Notes: a model not told the origin generated them from the sequence alone. 41,929 bases of DNA from an uncultured bacterium (GCA_945831585.1 CAMACY010000009.1:1-41929); one strand, 5' to 3'. Positions 24,974-32,972 are shown, numbered from the stretch's first letter. Numbers and translations are program-made.

Positions 24974-26728
24974 ATGACGATTCCCTCTCTTTTGACGCAA
25001 ACTCTGGCGGAAGCGCTTCGGGCTGTTCTGGGCGATGCCCTGCCTGCGGATTTCCGGCCACAGGTGACGGCAGCTGCCGATCTACGTTTCGGTGATTACC
25101 AGAGCAATGCGGCCATGCTGCTGGCCAAACAGGCACGCTGTAACCCGCGCGCGCTGGCAACGCAGGTACTGGAAAAACTGAACGGTGGCGATGTGGCGGA
25201 AGCCGATATTGCCGGACCGGGCTTCATCAACTTCCGCATCAAGCCGGAGTTCTACGCTCAAACAGCCGCGGCCATGCTGGGGGATGAACGTCTGGGTGTG
25301 ACCCAGGTGGAACATCCCAAAACCTTGGTCATTGATTTCTCGGCACCCAATGTGGCCAAACCCATGCATGTGGGTCATATCCGCTCCACCATCATCGGCG
25401 ATACCTTGGGTCGCCTGGCTCGTTTCATGGGGCACCGCGTGATTACGGACAACCACATCGGTGACTGGGGAACGCAGTTCGGCATGATTCTCTGGGGCTG
25501 GAAACATCTTCTGAATCCCGCAGCACTGCAAGAGAATCCCATCGAGGCTCTGCTGAGCGTCTATAAAGAAGTCAATGCCAAGTGCAAGGAGACCCCTGCC
25601 CTGCTCGCTGATTGCAAGGCAGAATTGGTCAAGCTGCAGAGTGGGGATGAGGAGAACCTGGGCATCTGGAAGCAGTGCATTGCCGTCACCAAGGTCGGTT
25701 TGGAGAAAATTTACGACCAACTCGACATTCATTTTGATTACTGGCTGGGTGAAAGCGCCTACAATGATGCACTGGCACCGCTGGTCGAGGATCTGCTGGC
25801 CAAAGGCATTGCCCGCGAAAGTGAGGGGGCGGTATGCGTCTTTTCCGATGGCTTCCACAAACCCGAGCAAGACCCCTTCCTTGTGCGTAAAGATGGCGAG
25901 TGGCTGCCCGTACCCGCGATTATTCGCAAGGCAGACGGCGGTTTCCTCTACGCGACAACCGATTTGGCAACGCTGGATTACCGCACGGAGCATTTCAAGG
26001 CCGATGCCATTTGGTACGTGGTCGGTGCCCCGCAAGAGAAGCATTTCAAGCAGATCTTCGATATCGAGCGCATGCGCGGCATCAACGGCGACTTCCGGCA
26101 CGTTGCCTTTGGCTCGATTTTGGGCAAGGATCGCCGTCCCTTCAAAACGCGCAGCGGCGATACGGTGAGTCTGCAAGATGTCATCGATGAAGCCATTGCT
26201 CGCGCGGCCAAGGTGATCGAAGACAAGAGCCCTGACATGCCCGAGGAAGACAAAGCGCGTGTGGCGCGCCAGGTGGGCATCGGCGCCATCAAATTTGCAG
26301 AATTGTCGCAGAATCGCCTGAGCGATTATATCTTTGACTGGGACAAGATGCTGGCGCTCACCGGCGATACGGCACCTTATTTGCAGAATTCTTATGTTCG
26401 TGTACGCTCGATTTTCCGCAAAATCGGTGAATCGTTCACAGCGCCGAGTCATTTGACCCTCACGGAAGCCGCCGAGATTCATCTGGCGCGTCTGCTGGTT
26501 CGCTATGCCGAGGTTGTGCCTGCAACACTCGATGACTGCCGCCCGAATCTCTTGGCTGCTTATCTCTACGAATTGGCCAAAGCATTCCACAGCTTCTACG
26601 AAGCTTGCCCCGTGCTCAAGAGTGAGGGTGCTGTGCGTGAAACCCGTCTTGCCTTGTGCGAGCTGACCGCGCGCATTCTGAAACAAGGCATGGGTCTTTT
26701 CGGCATTGAAATGCCCGAGCGTATGTGA
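24974..26728 (+). CDS. argS: Arginyl-tRNA synthetase
   Basis: 584 aa, class I synthetase of normal length. N-terminal domain with RFGDYQSNAA; HIGH-type motif VAKPMHVGHIRSTIIGD (around 125); DNHIGDWGTQFG; the C-terminal part has the anticodon-binding helical domain (about 455-584), ending FGIEMPERM as in other ArgS (M-P-x-x-M). The ATG at 24974 aligns with E. coli ArgS (MNIQALL versus MTIPSLL). A GTG at 24953 with AGGAGG four nt before it is in frame, but it would place the promoter inside the gene. The promoter of the next gene lies within the last codons of argS. Confidence 0.96.
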   Translation: MTIPSLLTQTLAEALRAVLGDALPADFRPQVTAAADLRFGDYQSNAAMLLAKQARCNPRALATQVLEKLNGGDVAEADIAGPGFINFRIKPEFYAQTAAAMLGDERLGVTQVEHPKTLVIDFSAPNVAKPMHVGHIRSTIIGDTLGRLARFMGHRVITDNHIGDWGTQFGMILWGWKHLLNPAALQENPIEALLSVYKEVNAKCKETPALLADCKAELVKLQSGDEENLGIWKQCIAVTKVGLEKIYDQLDIHFDYWLGESAYNDALAPLVEDLLAKGIARESEGAVCVFSDGFHKPEQDPFLVRKDGEWLPVPAIIRKADGGFLYATTDLATLDYRTEHFKADAIWYVVGAPQEKHFKQIFDIERMRGINGDFRHVAFGSILGKDRRPFKTRSGDTVSLQDVIDEAIARAAKVIEDKSPDMPEEDKARVARQVGIGAIKFAELSQNRLSDYIFDWDKMLALTGDTAPYLQNSYVRVRSIFRKIGESFTAPSHLTLTEAAEIHLARLLVRYAEVVPATLDDCRPNLLAAYLYELAKAFHSFYEACPVLKSEGAVRETRLALCELTARILKQGMGLFGIEMPERM

Positions 26729-26734
26729 TATAAA
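26706..26734 (+). promoter_or_regulatory. Promoter of the TPR-like gene (leaderless type)
   Basis: TTGAAA at 26706-26711, 17 bp, TATAAA at 26729-26734, then 7 nt to the ATG at 26742. The promoter lies inside and just after the 3' end of argS. Confidence 0.7.
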
Positions 26735-26749
26735 GTTCCACATGGAACT
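26734..26749. promoter_or_regulatory. parS-like palindromic site 2
   Basis: AGTTCCACATGGAACT: identical in its inner 14 bases to site 1. It covers the end of the -10 box, the expected transcription start and the ATG (26742), so a bound protein would block this gene's transcription. Confidence 0.5.
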
Positions 26750-28073
26750 TTTGCAGGCTTTTTCTTGTGCCGCCGTTTGCTGCTTTTCAGCAACGGCGGC
26801 ACTTGCTGTTTCGGAACCGCAGCAGCTCATTCCTCTGGGTGGCTCGTGCAGCGTAGAGAGCACCATAAACTGCAGCCTGGGGCTCGAAGAGTTGGTCTTA
26901 GGTGACATTGAGTCGGCACAGATGCATTTCCAAGCAGTCCTGGACGAGTTTCCCGACCAGCCCTTGGCTTTGTGCGGCTTGCTCATCAGTAGGGACAATG
27001 AGGGCGAAAGACGCAAACGCCTGGCACAACTGACTGAATTCGTCAATAGTGAGCAAACAACAAAGCTGACGCCACCGGAACTTTTTTATCTCAAGCAGCT
27101 GCTTACCATTGCCTGTGGTGATTTGTCGGGAGCATCAGATGCCTTCGCCGAACGCGCCAAGCGTTTTCGCCGTGATCATCTCGCAGCGGCTTGGAGTATC
27201 ATTCTCTCGCACTATGCTCAGCGCGACGCAGAAAAAACTCTTCAACGTTGTGAGGAATTGCGTCGCTGCTGTGGAGAAAGCAAGTTGCTTTCCTATGCAC
27301 GCGCTCTGGCGGAGGAAAATGCGGCACAGGTCTCGGACGAGGCGATCCAGGCAGCAGCACACGCTTCGACCATCAGTCCCCAAGCACGACTGCTACATGC
27401 TCATCTCTTGTATCGTCGGCAACGATACGGTGAGGCCGCGCACTGCTTCCAGCAGGTAGCTGAGGAAACGGCGCCTGATCGACTCAATCATCAGATCGCT
27501 CAATCCTACCTCGTCATCTCCCTGTGGTCAGCAGACCGAAGCGCTGAAGCACAGACGCTGCTGAAAGCCCTGTGTCGCCCCATGCCGAAGCAGTCTGCGG
27601 AGCATCCTGCTGATTTCTACAGACGCTGGGAGACGCAGCTCATCCCCCTGCGTCTCCTCCTGTGCAGTCCACAGGCACCGAGTCAATCCGAAATTCAGTC
27701 TGCCAAATCCTTGGTCGTCTCGGGGGAACATCGCGCGGACGAGAAGGCACGGCTCAACTATCGAAGCGCCCTTGTTGCTTTAGCGGTGGCGCGACACCAT
27801 CACGCCCGGGGCAGGGCAGGGGAGGCCAGCCAGTGGTTGAATCGTGCTGATCAATATATGAGTTTGTTCCGACAGGAGATACAAGCAGAAAGCTCCCATC
27901 CCATTTCGGCCGTCTGCCATCGACGTGCTCTGCGCTGTTTCGAAGAAGCCAGAGCCCGTGTACGCGCGGAAATCTTCCGAGCGACATCAAGCATCTGGGA
28001 GGAGCAAGCCCGGGAACTCCGCCAGCCCACGGAACGTTGTCTGCCACCGCTGTTGCCGTCGCCGTCTCCCTGA
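26742..28073 (+). CDS. Secreted TPR-like helical-repeat protein
   Basis: 443 aa. A signal peptide (MELLQAFSCAAVCCFSATAA, cleavage near LAV-SEPQQ) is followed by an alpha-helical protein with tetratricopeptide-type repeats, for example LGLEELVLGDIESAQMHFQA, then LLHAHLLYRRQRYGEAAHCF and ALAVARHHHARGRAGEASQW, each with the 'G....A...' spacing of TPRs. Such proteins scaffold complexes in the periplasm or at the membrane; no enzymatic motif is visible. The start at 26742 is fixed by the signal peptide and the promoter. GC content is lower than in the flanking core genes. Confidence 0.65.
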   Translation: MELLQAFSCAAVCCFSATAALAVSEPQQLIPLGGSCSVESTINCSLGLEELVLGDIESAQMHFQAVLDEFPDQPLALCGLLISRDNEGERRKRLAQLTEFVNSEQTTKLTPPELFYLKQLLTIACGDLSGASDAFAERAKRFRRDHLAAAWSIILSHYAQRDAEKTLQRCEELRRCCGESKLLSYARALAEENAAQVSDEAIQAAAHASTISPQARLLHAHLLYRRQRYGEAAHCFQQVAEETAPDRLNHQIAQSYLVISLWSADRSAEAQTLLKALCRPMPKQSAEHPADFYRRWETQLIPLRLLLCSPQAPSQSEIQSAKSLVVSGEHRADEKARLNYRSALVALAVARHHHARGRAGEASQWLNRADQYMSLFRQEIQAESSHPISAVCHRRALRCFEEARARVRAEIFRATSSIWEEQARELRQPTERCLPPLLPSPSP

Positions 28074-28083
28074 ACCGGCCTTT

Positions 28084-28099
28084 TGTTCCATGTGGAACA
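28084..28099. promoter_or_regulatory. parS-like palindromic site 3
   Basis: TGTTCCATGTGGAACA, the exact reverse complement of site 1. It lies 9 bp upstream of the -35 box of the next gene and about 680 bp from the DnaA-box region. Confidence 0.5.
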
Positions 28100-28108
28100 A
28101 ATCAGCCC

Positions 28109-28137
28109 TTGCTCCCATGCGTCACACATGCTAGACT
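28109..28137 (+). promoter_or_regulatory. Promoter of the lipoprotein gene (leaderless type)
   Basis: TTGCTC at 28109-28114, 17 bp, TAGACT at 28132-28137, then 7 nt to the ATG at 28145. Confidence 0.65.
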
Positions 28138-28144
28138 TTTGCTC

Positions 28145-28759
28145 ATGAAGTGGCTCCTCTTCCCTTTGCTGATTCTTTCTTCCTGTGCCTATGTACAGAC
28201 ACACCGTAATGTTGCCGAGTCTTTTCGCTCAAGGCCCGGGTACAGCCTTCACCTACCCATTGAGCAAGGAACGCAGCAGGGCAGGAACTATCTGCTCGGG
28301 CACCGTGAGACACTGCGCAAACATTACCCCAACGTCTTTGACAGTATCTTGCTGACCGACAACAACGAGGTTCAATGGCGTTCCATCGAGCGCGGTCAGC
28401 CCTGCCTCCTTCCGCTTTCGGATGGAACGGCCATGGTTCTGAAGCGCCAGGACGGCTATGCTTACACCGATAGTCTCCTCGATGAAATCCGCTCAGAGAT
28501 GCGGAAAGGTCAACGACCCATCACCAGCGAAACCATGCCCGCCACCCATCCGGTCGTGGCACAGGTCGACATGGGGTCGCAACAAGAACGCTATCTCGAT
28601 GACCCGACTATTCCGGATGATAAGCTGTCGTTCCCTGAGGAACTGTTGGTTCAGGCGGATCGTGTCATCATCGACTGGCCTCTGACGCTTGCCTACAATG
28701 TAGCCATCCCGTTCATGGCTCCCGTGATTTTTTTCAGCGAGTTTTTAGATCAGGAATAA
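28145..28759 (+). CDS. Lipoprotein of unknown function
   Basis: 204 aa. Lipoprotein signal MKWLLFPLLILSSC with lipobox ILSSC (Cys14). The mature part is mixed alpha/beta, with RPGYSLHLPIEQGTQQGRNY early on and a hydrophobic segment near the C-terminus (LTLAYNVAIPFMAPVIFF, about 181-198) that could be a second membrane contact. No family recognised. The start at 28145 is set by the signal peptide and the promoter 7 nt upstream. It lies directly left of the DnaA-box region and reads toward it. Confidence 0.6.
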   Translation: MKWLLFPLLILSSCAYVQTHRNVAESFRSRPGYSLHLPIEQGTQQGRNYLLGHRETLRKHYPNVFDSILLTDNNEVQWRSIERGQPCLLPLSDGTAMVLKRQDGYAYTDSLLDEIRSEMRKGQRPITSETMPATHPVVAQVDMGSQQERYLDDPTIPDDKLSFPEELLVQADRVIIDWPLTLAYNVAIPFMAPVIFFSEFLDQE

Positions 28760-28999
28760 GTAATTGATAATCAAATCCTTATGATACTTATTCACAATTT
28801 TTTGTCAATAAGTTGTCGATAAGTGGTGAACAGGGCGGTGCATAACTCTTGTTCACCGACGACAAACCCGTTATTCGCCGAGTCATTCACACCGATAATA
28901 TTCATAAAACACTCATCATCAATAAGCTATAAAAGATATTCACTTATTCACAGCCCTGATGATGATGTTCTTATATAGATACTAATCTTCTTCATCTCC
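28760..28999. other. AT-rich DnaA-box cluster, candidate replication origin (oriC)
   Basis: 240 bp with no gene, far more AT-rich than the flanks. It has two perfect DnaA boxes (TTATTCACA at 28788-28796 and 28944-28952), and one-mismatch boxes TGTCAATAA (28803-28811) and TGTCGATAA (28814-28822) on the other strand and TCATTCACA (28883-28891). An inverted repeat GGTGAACA (28825-28832)/TGTTCACC (28850-28857) lies between them, and an AT-rich tract (28895-28945) could be the unwinding element. Three parS-like sites lie within 4 kb to the left. No dnaA is in the window. A DnaA-binding locus other than oriC is the alternative; GC skew judged by eye does not clearly support an origin. Confidence 0.42.
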
Positions 29000-30061
29000 A
29001 TGAACAAGCCTTCGGAACCCTCCGTCAACGCAGATGCCTTCTGGATGCAGCGGGCTCTTCAACTTGCCTACCGCAGCTATGGCACGACCAGCCCCAACCC
29101 ACCGGTCGGAGCCGTCATCATTCGCGACGGGCGTCTACTCGGTGAAGGCCGCCACATTTGCGCCGGCGGTCCCCATGCCGAGCGCCAAGCGCTCGCCGAT
29201 GTCTATGCGCGCGGCAACAGCGAATACCTGCGCGGCGCCACGCTCTATGTGACCTTAGAGCCCTGTTCCAGCGTGGGACGCACACCTGCTTGCACCGACG
29301 CCATCCTCAGCTCCGGCATCACACGCGTCGTCTACGGAGCCGTCGACCCCGACAAACGCCACCAAGGGCGCGCAGACGCCCTTTTGCGCGCGGCCGGCAT
29401 CACGGTCTGCCCCGGCGTCGAACGCCCCGCCTGCGAGCTCCTGCTGCGTTCCTGGGCTTTTTCCGTGCAGCAGGGTCGTCCCTGGGTGACCGCTAAGGTC
29501 GCCACCACGCTGGACGGACACCTGACGCGTCGTAGCGAGCGCTTCATCAGCACAGCCGAAACCCTGCGCTATGCCCACGAACTGCGCTTGCGCAGCGATG
29601 CCATCCTCATCGGCGGCGGCACTCTGCGCCACGACAATCCCGCATTGACCATTCGCACACCGCTCTCCCCCATTCCCGTCGAGAAAAAGCAACCCTGGCG
29701 CATCGTCGTCACCCGGCAACCGGAAGCAGTGCAGGGGAGGGACTACCGCATGTTTTGCGATGCCGCTGCCGAGCGCAGCCTCGTCGTCGGACCCGTGCAG
29801 GATTGGAAAGCCTTGTTGCAGCAGCTGCACGAGGAGCGCGGGGTCGTCAATCTCATGCTGGAATGCGGCGGCAGGCTCCTGCGCCGACTGCTGGAAGAAG
29901 GACTGGTCAACGAATGGATGCAGGAAATAGCTCCCCTGTTGAGCGGGGGGAAAGACGCGGTGCTCCCCGGGGATTCCTTCCTGCCGCAGGAGCTTCGACT
30001 GCGTGTCGAACAGTGTCGCGAAATCAGCGGGCATATTCTGCTGCGCGGCATTCTCGCTTGA
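29000..30061 (+). CDS. ribD: Bifunctional riboflavin deaminase/reductase RibD
   Basis: 353 aa. It catalyses the second and third steps of riboflavin synthesis. N-terminal zinc deaminase: His59 and Glu61 in GGPHAERQAL, Cys89 and Cys98 in LEPCSSVGRTPAC. C-terminal reductase (about 155-353): RPWVTAKVATTLDGHL, RSDAILIGGGTLRHDNPALT, ECGGRLLRRLLEEGLVNEW. Length and domain order fit RibD/RibG. No other rib gene and no FMN riboswitch is visible nearby. The upstream side is the AT-rich DnaA-box region; a convincing -35/-10 pair is not clear there (GATACT at 28978-28983 is a possible -10). Confidence 0.95.
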   Translation: MNKPSEPSVNADAFWMQRALQLAYRSYGTTSPNPPVGAVIIRDGRLLGEGRHICAGGPHAERQALADVYARGNSEYLRGATLYVTLEPCSSVGRTPACTDAILSSGITRVVYGAVDPDKRHQGRADALLRAAGITVCPGVERPACELLLRSWAFSVQQGRPWVTAKVATTLDGHLTRRSERFISTAETLRYAHELRLRSDAILIGGGTLRHDNPALTIRTPLSPIPVEKKQPWRIVVTRQPEAVQGRDYRMFCDAAAERSLVVGPVQDWKALLQQLHEERGVVNLMLECGGRLLRRLLEEGLVNEWMQEIAPLLSGGKDAVLPGDSFLPQELRLRVEQCREISGHILLRGILA

Positions 30062-30086
30062 ACCGCCGGGAAGCCTGTGCTAAAGT
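30058..30086 (+). promoter_or_regulatory. Promoter of the lipoprotein pair (leaderless type)
   Basis: TTGAAC at 30058-30063 (overlapping the ribD stop), 17 bp, TAAAGT at 30081-30086, then 7 nt to the GTG at 30094. Confidence 0.6.
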
Positions 30087-30093
30087 CGCCGCC

Positions 30094-30822
30094 GTGAAAT
30101 CCCTCTGCGCCGCCCTTGCCCTCAGCTTGGCCTTGGCAGCCTGTTCGCCGCCGCCCGTGGGCTATGCCTATAGCCCGCTGGTGACGGAGCGCCGCGCCAC
30201 CCTGTCCGAGCATCTGCTTGCGCTGCTGCCTGTGGAACAACGAGCAGTGGCCAAGGACGAAGCGCGCTGGCTCGCCGATACGGCTTATCAAGCTGCTGCC
30301 GGTATCGCCCGCGTCAACGACTCGCATTTCCCCGGTTGGGCGGGCAATGCCCTCATCAACGCTCGCTTGCAGGATCGCGGGCTGTGCTGGCACTACCAGC
30401 ACGACCTCTTTCGCGAGCTGCGTCGCCGCCCCCTGCGCTATTTTCGCCTCGGCTGCTGTGTGCGCGATATGGAGGAAGCCTCAGAGCACAACTGCGTCTA
30501 CATCGCGGCCAAAGAAGGCATCTGGCCGAATGCCTGGGTGCTGGATGCGTGGATGTGGAACGGCCGCCTGAAAGTCGATGACGCCCGCGAGCTCAGCCCC
30601 AAACGCTGGCGCGATCTGCCCGAAGTCTGTCACCAGCAGGAGCGCTACTACCCCGAAGGCCACAGCTTCCCCATCGAGCATTGGAGCATTTTACGCGCTG
30701 CCGATGGCGAGTATCAACCCTACTGGACGGACGAAACCCGGCGTTCGGCGCAGTACCGCCGCATGTACGACAACATCTTGCGAGGCAAGACCGAACATCC
30801 CGGCCGCCCCACGAACTACTGA
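30094..30822 (+). CDS. Lipoprotein with putative Cys-His-Asp triad, copy A
   Basis: 242 aa, GTG start. Lipoprotein signal MKSLCAALALSLALAAC (lipobox LAAC, Cys17). The core RGLCWHYQHDLFRELRRRPL, YFRLGCC, SEHNCVYIA and VLDAWMWNGRL places Cys98, His132 and Asp151 in the order and strand context of transglutaminase-like/papain-like cysteine hydrolases. That assignment is my inference from the pattern; no named family is certain. It is about half identical to the next gene in the core. Its stop overlaps the start of copy B (TGATG), so the two form an operon. Confidence 0.6.
   Translation: MKSLCAALALSLALAACSPPPVGYAYSPLVTERRATLSEHLLALLPVEQRAVAKDEARWLADTAYQAAAGIARVNDSHFPGWAGNALINARLQDRGLCWHYQHDLFRELRRRPLRYFRLGCCVRDMEEASEHNCVYIAAKEGIWPNAWVLDAWMWNGRLKVDDARELSPKRWRDLPEVCHQQERYYPEGHSFPIEHWSILRAADGEYQPYWTDETRRSAQYRRMYDNILRGKTEHPGRPTNY
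30376..30461 (+). repeat. 86-bp segment nearly identical to 31143-31228
   Basis: By my count 79 of 86 bases are shared between 30376-30461 and 31143-31228, including a first run of 35 identical bases. The rest of the two lipoprotein genes is much more diverged. It encodes the RGLCWHYQHDLF core. Confidence 0.8.
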
Positions 30823-31595
30823 TGAAGATGTTTTTGGCTAAATACCTGTACACACTTGCTGTGTTCCTCGCAGCGCATTTTTTGTTAAGCAGCTGCGCGA
30901 CAGCACCTTCGCCCTCCTGGGCCGACACAGCGTTGATTGTGGAAAAGCGGGAAGCCTTGGCAAACAAAATCCTGAACCTGACCCGGGAAAGCCTTCGCCA
31001 GCGCAAAGATGTGCAGGAAGAAGCGCATTGGCTGGCCGACACCGCCTACAAAGGCGGTGCAGCGATTGCGCGCGTCAACCGTCCGCTCCTACTCGGATGG
31101 TTCAACAACTTTCTCGTCAACTCCCGCTATTCCGTGCGCGAGCGCGGGCTGTGCTGGCACTACCAGCACGACCTCTTCCGCGAGCTGCGTCGCCGCCCCC
31201 TACAGTACTTCCGCCTCGGCTGCTGCGTCATGGACTATCGCGAGGGCAGCGAGCACCACTGCGTCTACATTGCCCCGCGGGGGAAAGGGCTTGAGCAATC
31301 CGTCGTCATCGATGCCTGGTGGTTCAGCGGTAAACTCAAAATCTGGAATCGCAGCAATCTGGAAGATCGCGAGGTGATGGACGAACCCAACACCACCGCG
31401 TTCCTGGCCAAAACCTATCCCGAAGGTCATCGCCAAGCGATGGAACACTGGGCCAAAGTGCGTCGCAGTACCGACATGTGCGACTACACCTACAGCAATA
31501 CACCCGAGGGGCAGTCCTGCCGCCAGGGACAACTCATGCAGCAGTCCATCGAAGAAGGACTGCGCCGCCGCAACGGACAACCGACGGACTACTAG
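30822..31595 (+). CDS. Lipoprotein with putative Cys-His-Asp triad, copy B
   Basis: 257 aa. Lipoprotein signal ending in LLSSC (Cys25). The same core as copy A: RGLCWHYQHDLFRELRRRPL, YFRLGCCVMDYREGSEHHCV and VVIDAWWFSGKL, giving Cys111, His135 and Asp154; the 'EEAHWLADTAYKGGAAIARVN' part is also shared in pattern. The signal peptide, the linker and the C-terminal quarter differ, so it is an old duplication with a conserved active-site region. The ATG at 30822 shares its A with the stop of copy A (TGATG), implying translational coupling. The cca promoter lies right behind its stop. Confidence 0.6.
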   Translation: MKMFLAKYLYTLAVFLAAHFLLSSCATAPSPSWADTALIVEKREALANKILNLTRESLRQRKDVQEEAHWLADTAYKGGAAIARVNRPLLLGWFNNFLVNSRYSVRERGLCWHYQHDLFRELRRRPLQYFRLGCCVMDYREGSEHHCVYIAPRGKGLEQSVVIDAWWFSGKLKIWNRSNLEDREVMDEPNTTAFLAKTYPEGHRQAMEHWAKVRRSTDMCDYTYSNTPEGQSCRQGQLMQQSIEEGLRRRNGQPTDY

Positions 31596-31596
31596 C

Positions 31597-31625
31597 TTTA
31601 CATCCACCGCCGCAGAGCTTACAAT
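31597..31625 (+). promoter_or_regulatory. Promoter of the tRNA nucleotidyltransferase gene (leaderless type)
   Basis: TTTACA at 31597-31602, 17 bp, TACAAT at 31620-31625, then 6 nt to the ATG at 31632. Confidence 0.6.
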
Positions 31626-31631
31626 TCCCCC

Positions 31632-32972
31632 ATGCAGATACCCGACCATGCCCGCGATGTTGTCGAGCGTTTGGAACGCTACGGCTACGAAGCCTATGTT
31701 GTGGGCGGCTGTGTGCGCGACAGCCTCCTGGGGCGCGAGCCGAAGGACTGGGATGTCTGCACCTCGGCACTGCCGGAGGAGGTTCTGCGCGTCTTTCGCC
31801 GCTTTCATGTCATCAAAACCGGCTTGCAGCACGGCACGTTGACCGTCATGTCCGAGCATCGGCCTGTCGAAGTCACCACCTTCCGCACCGACGGCAGCTA
31901 CAGCGACGGACGCCACCCCGACAGCGTCTCCTTCGTGCCGCGCATCGAGGAAGACTTAGCGCGGCGCGACTTCACCATCAACGCCATGGCCTACAACCCG
32001 GCGCGCGGGCTCATCGACCTCTACGGCGGGCAGGACGACCTGCGCGCCGGACTCATCCGCTGCGTCGGCGAGCCCGATGCCCGCTTTCACGAGGACGGCC
32101 TGCGCCTGCTGCGCGCCCTGCGCTTTGCGGCGCGCTACGGCTTTGCCCCCGAGCGCGAAACCGGCTACGCCCTGCGCCGCAACCGCCACCTGCTGGAACA
32201 CATCAGCGCCGAGCGCATCTTCAGCGAGCTGCGCGGCATCCTAGAGGGGCGCGATGCGCTGAGCATGCTGCTGGGCTTTCCCGAACTCTTCACCGCCGTC
32301 ATCCCCGAGCTGGAACCCTGCATCGGCGCGCCGCAAAACAGCCCCTACCACTGCTACGACGTCTGGACCCACAGCGCCCACGCCGTGCAGGCCGCCCCCG
32401 CGGACATCATCCTGCGCCTGACCCTCCTGCTGCACGACATCGCCAAACCCGCCTGCCGCAGCACCGATGCCGCAGGCATCGACCACTTCCACGGGCATCC
32501 CGAGCAGGGCGCGCAGCTTGCCGAGCGCATCCTGCGGCGGCTCAAGAGCGACAACGACACCCGGCGCGATGTCGTCACCCTCATTCGCGAGCACGACAGA
32601 GCCCTGCCGCAGGATTTGCCCGCCATGCGGCGACTCATCGGGAAACTCGGGTTGCTCAACACGCAGCGCTTGCTCGAGGTACAGCGCGCCGATCTGGCCG
32701 CCCATGCCCCCGAGCATCGCGAGAGCTGGGCCGCCGACCTGCGCCGCGCCCAAGCCCTGCTGGCCGAGGTTCAGGACGAGCCCCCCGCCTTCAGCGTGGG
32801 CGATTTGGCCATCGGCGGGCGCGAGCTCCTGCAGATGGGGCTGGCACCCGGACCCGGCATCCGCCGCCTGCTCGAGCAGCTGCTGCGCGAAGTGCAGGAT
32901 GAGCAGCTCACCAACAGCCCCGAGGCCCTCTGCACCCGCGCCCGACAACTTCTCACCACCCCCCAAGCATGA
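31632..32972 (+). CDS. cca: CCA tRNA nucleotidyltransferase (class II, with HD domain)
   Basis: 446 aa. Class II nucleotidyltransferase: GGCVRD (25-30), metal-binding Asp39/Asp41 in KDWDVCTSA, RRDFTINAMAYNP, and REHDR-type helical parts. It then carries an HD phosphohydrolase-like region, LLLHDIAKPACRST with HFHGHPEQGAQ. It adds or repairs the CCA end of tRNA; a poly(A) polymerase of the same fold cannot be excluded, but the HD part and length favour the CCA enzyme. The downstream TM2 gene overlaps its stop (ATGA). Confidence 0.85.
   Translation: MQIPDHARDVVERLERYGYEAYVVGGCVRDSLLGREPKDWDVCTSALPEEVLRVFRRFHVIKTGLQHGTLTVMSEHRPVEVTTFRTDGSYSDGRHPDSVSFVPRIEEDLARRDFTINAMAYNPARGLIDLYGGQDDLRAGLIRCVGEPDARFHEDGLRLLRALRFAARYGFAPERETGYALRRNRHLLEHISAERIFSELRGILEGRDALSMLLGFPELFTAVIPELEPCIGAPQNSPYHCYDVWTHSAHAVQAAPADIILRLTLLLHDIAKPACRSTDAAGIDHFHGHPEQGAQLAERILRRLKSDNDTRRDVVTLIREHDRALPQDLPAMRRLIGKLGLLNTQRLLEVQRADLAAHAPEHRESWAADLRRAQALLAEVQDEPPAFSVGDLAIGGRELLQMGLAPGPGIRRLLEQLLREVQDEQLTNSPEALCTRARQLLTTPQA

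Noticed and set aside
28760..28999. dif-like recombination site in the AT-rich gap (GGTGCATAACTC resembles a XerC arm)
   Set aside because: The second arm of a 28-bp dif site is absent; DnaA boxes explain the stretch better.
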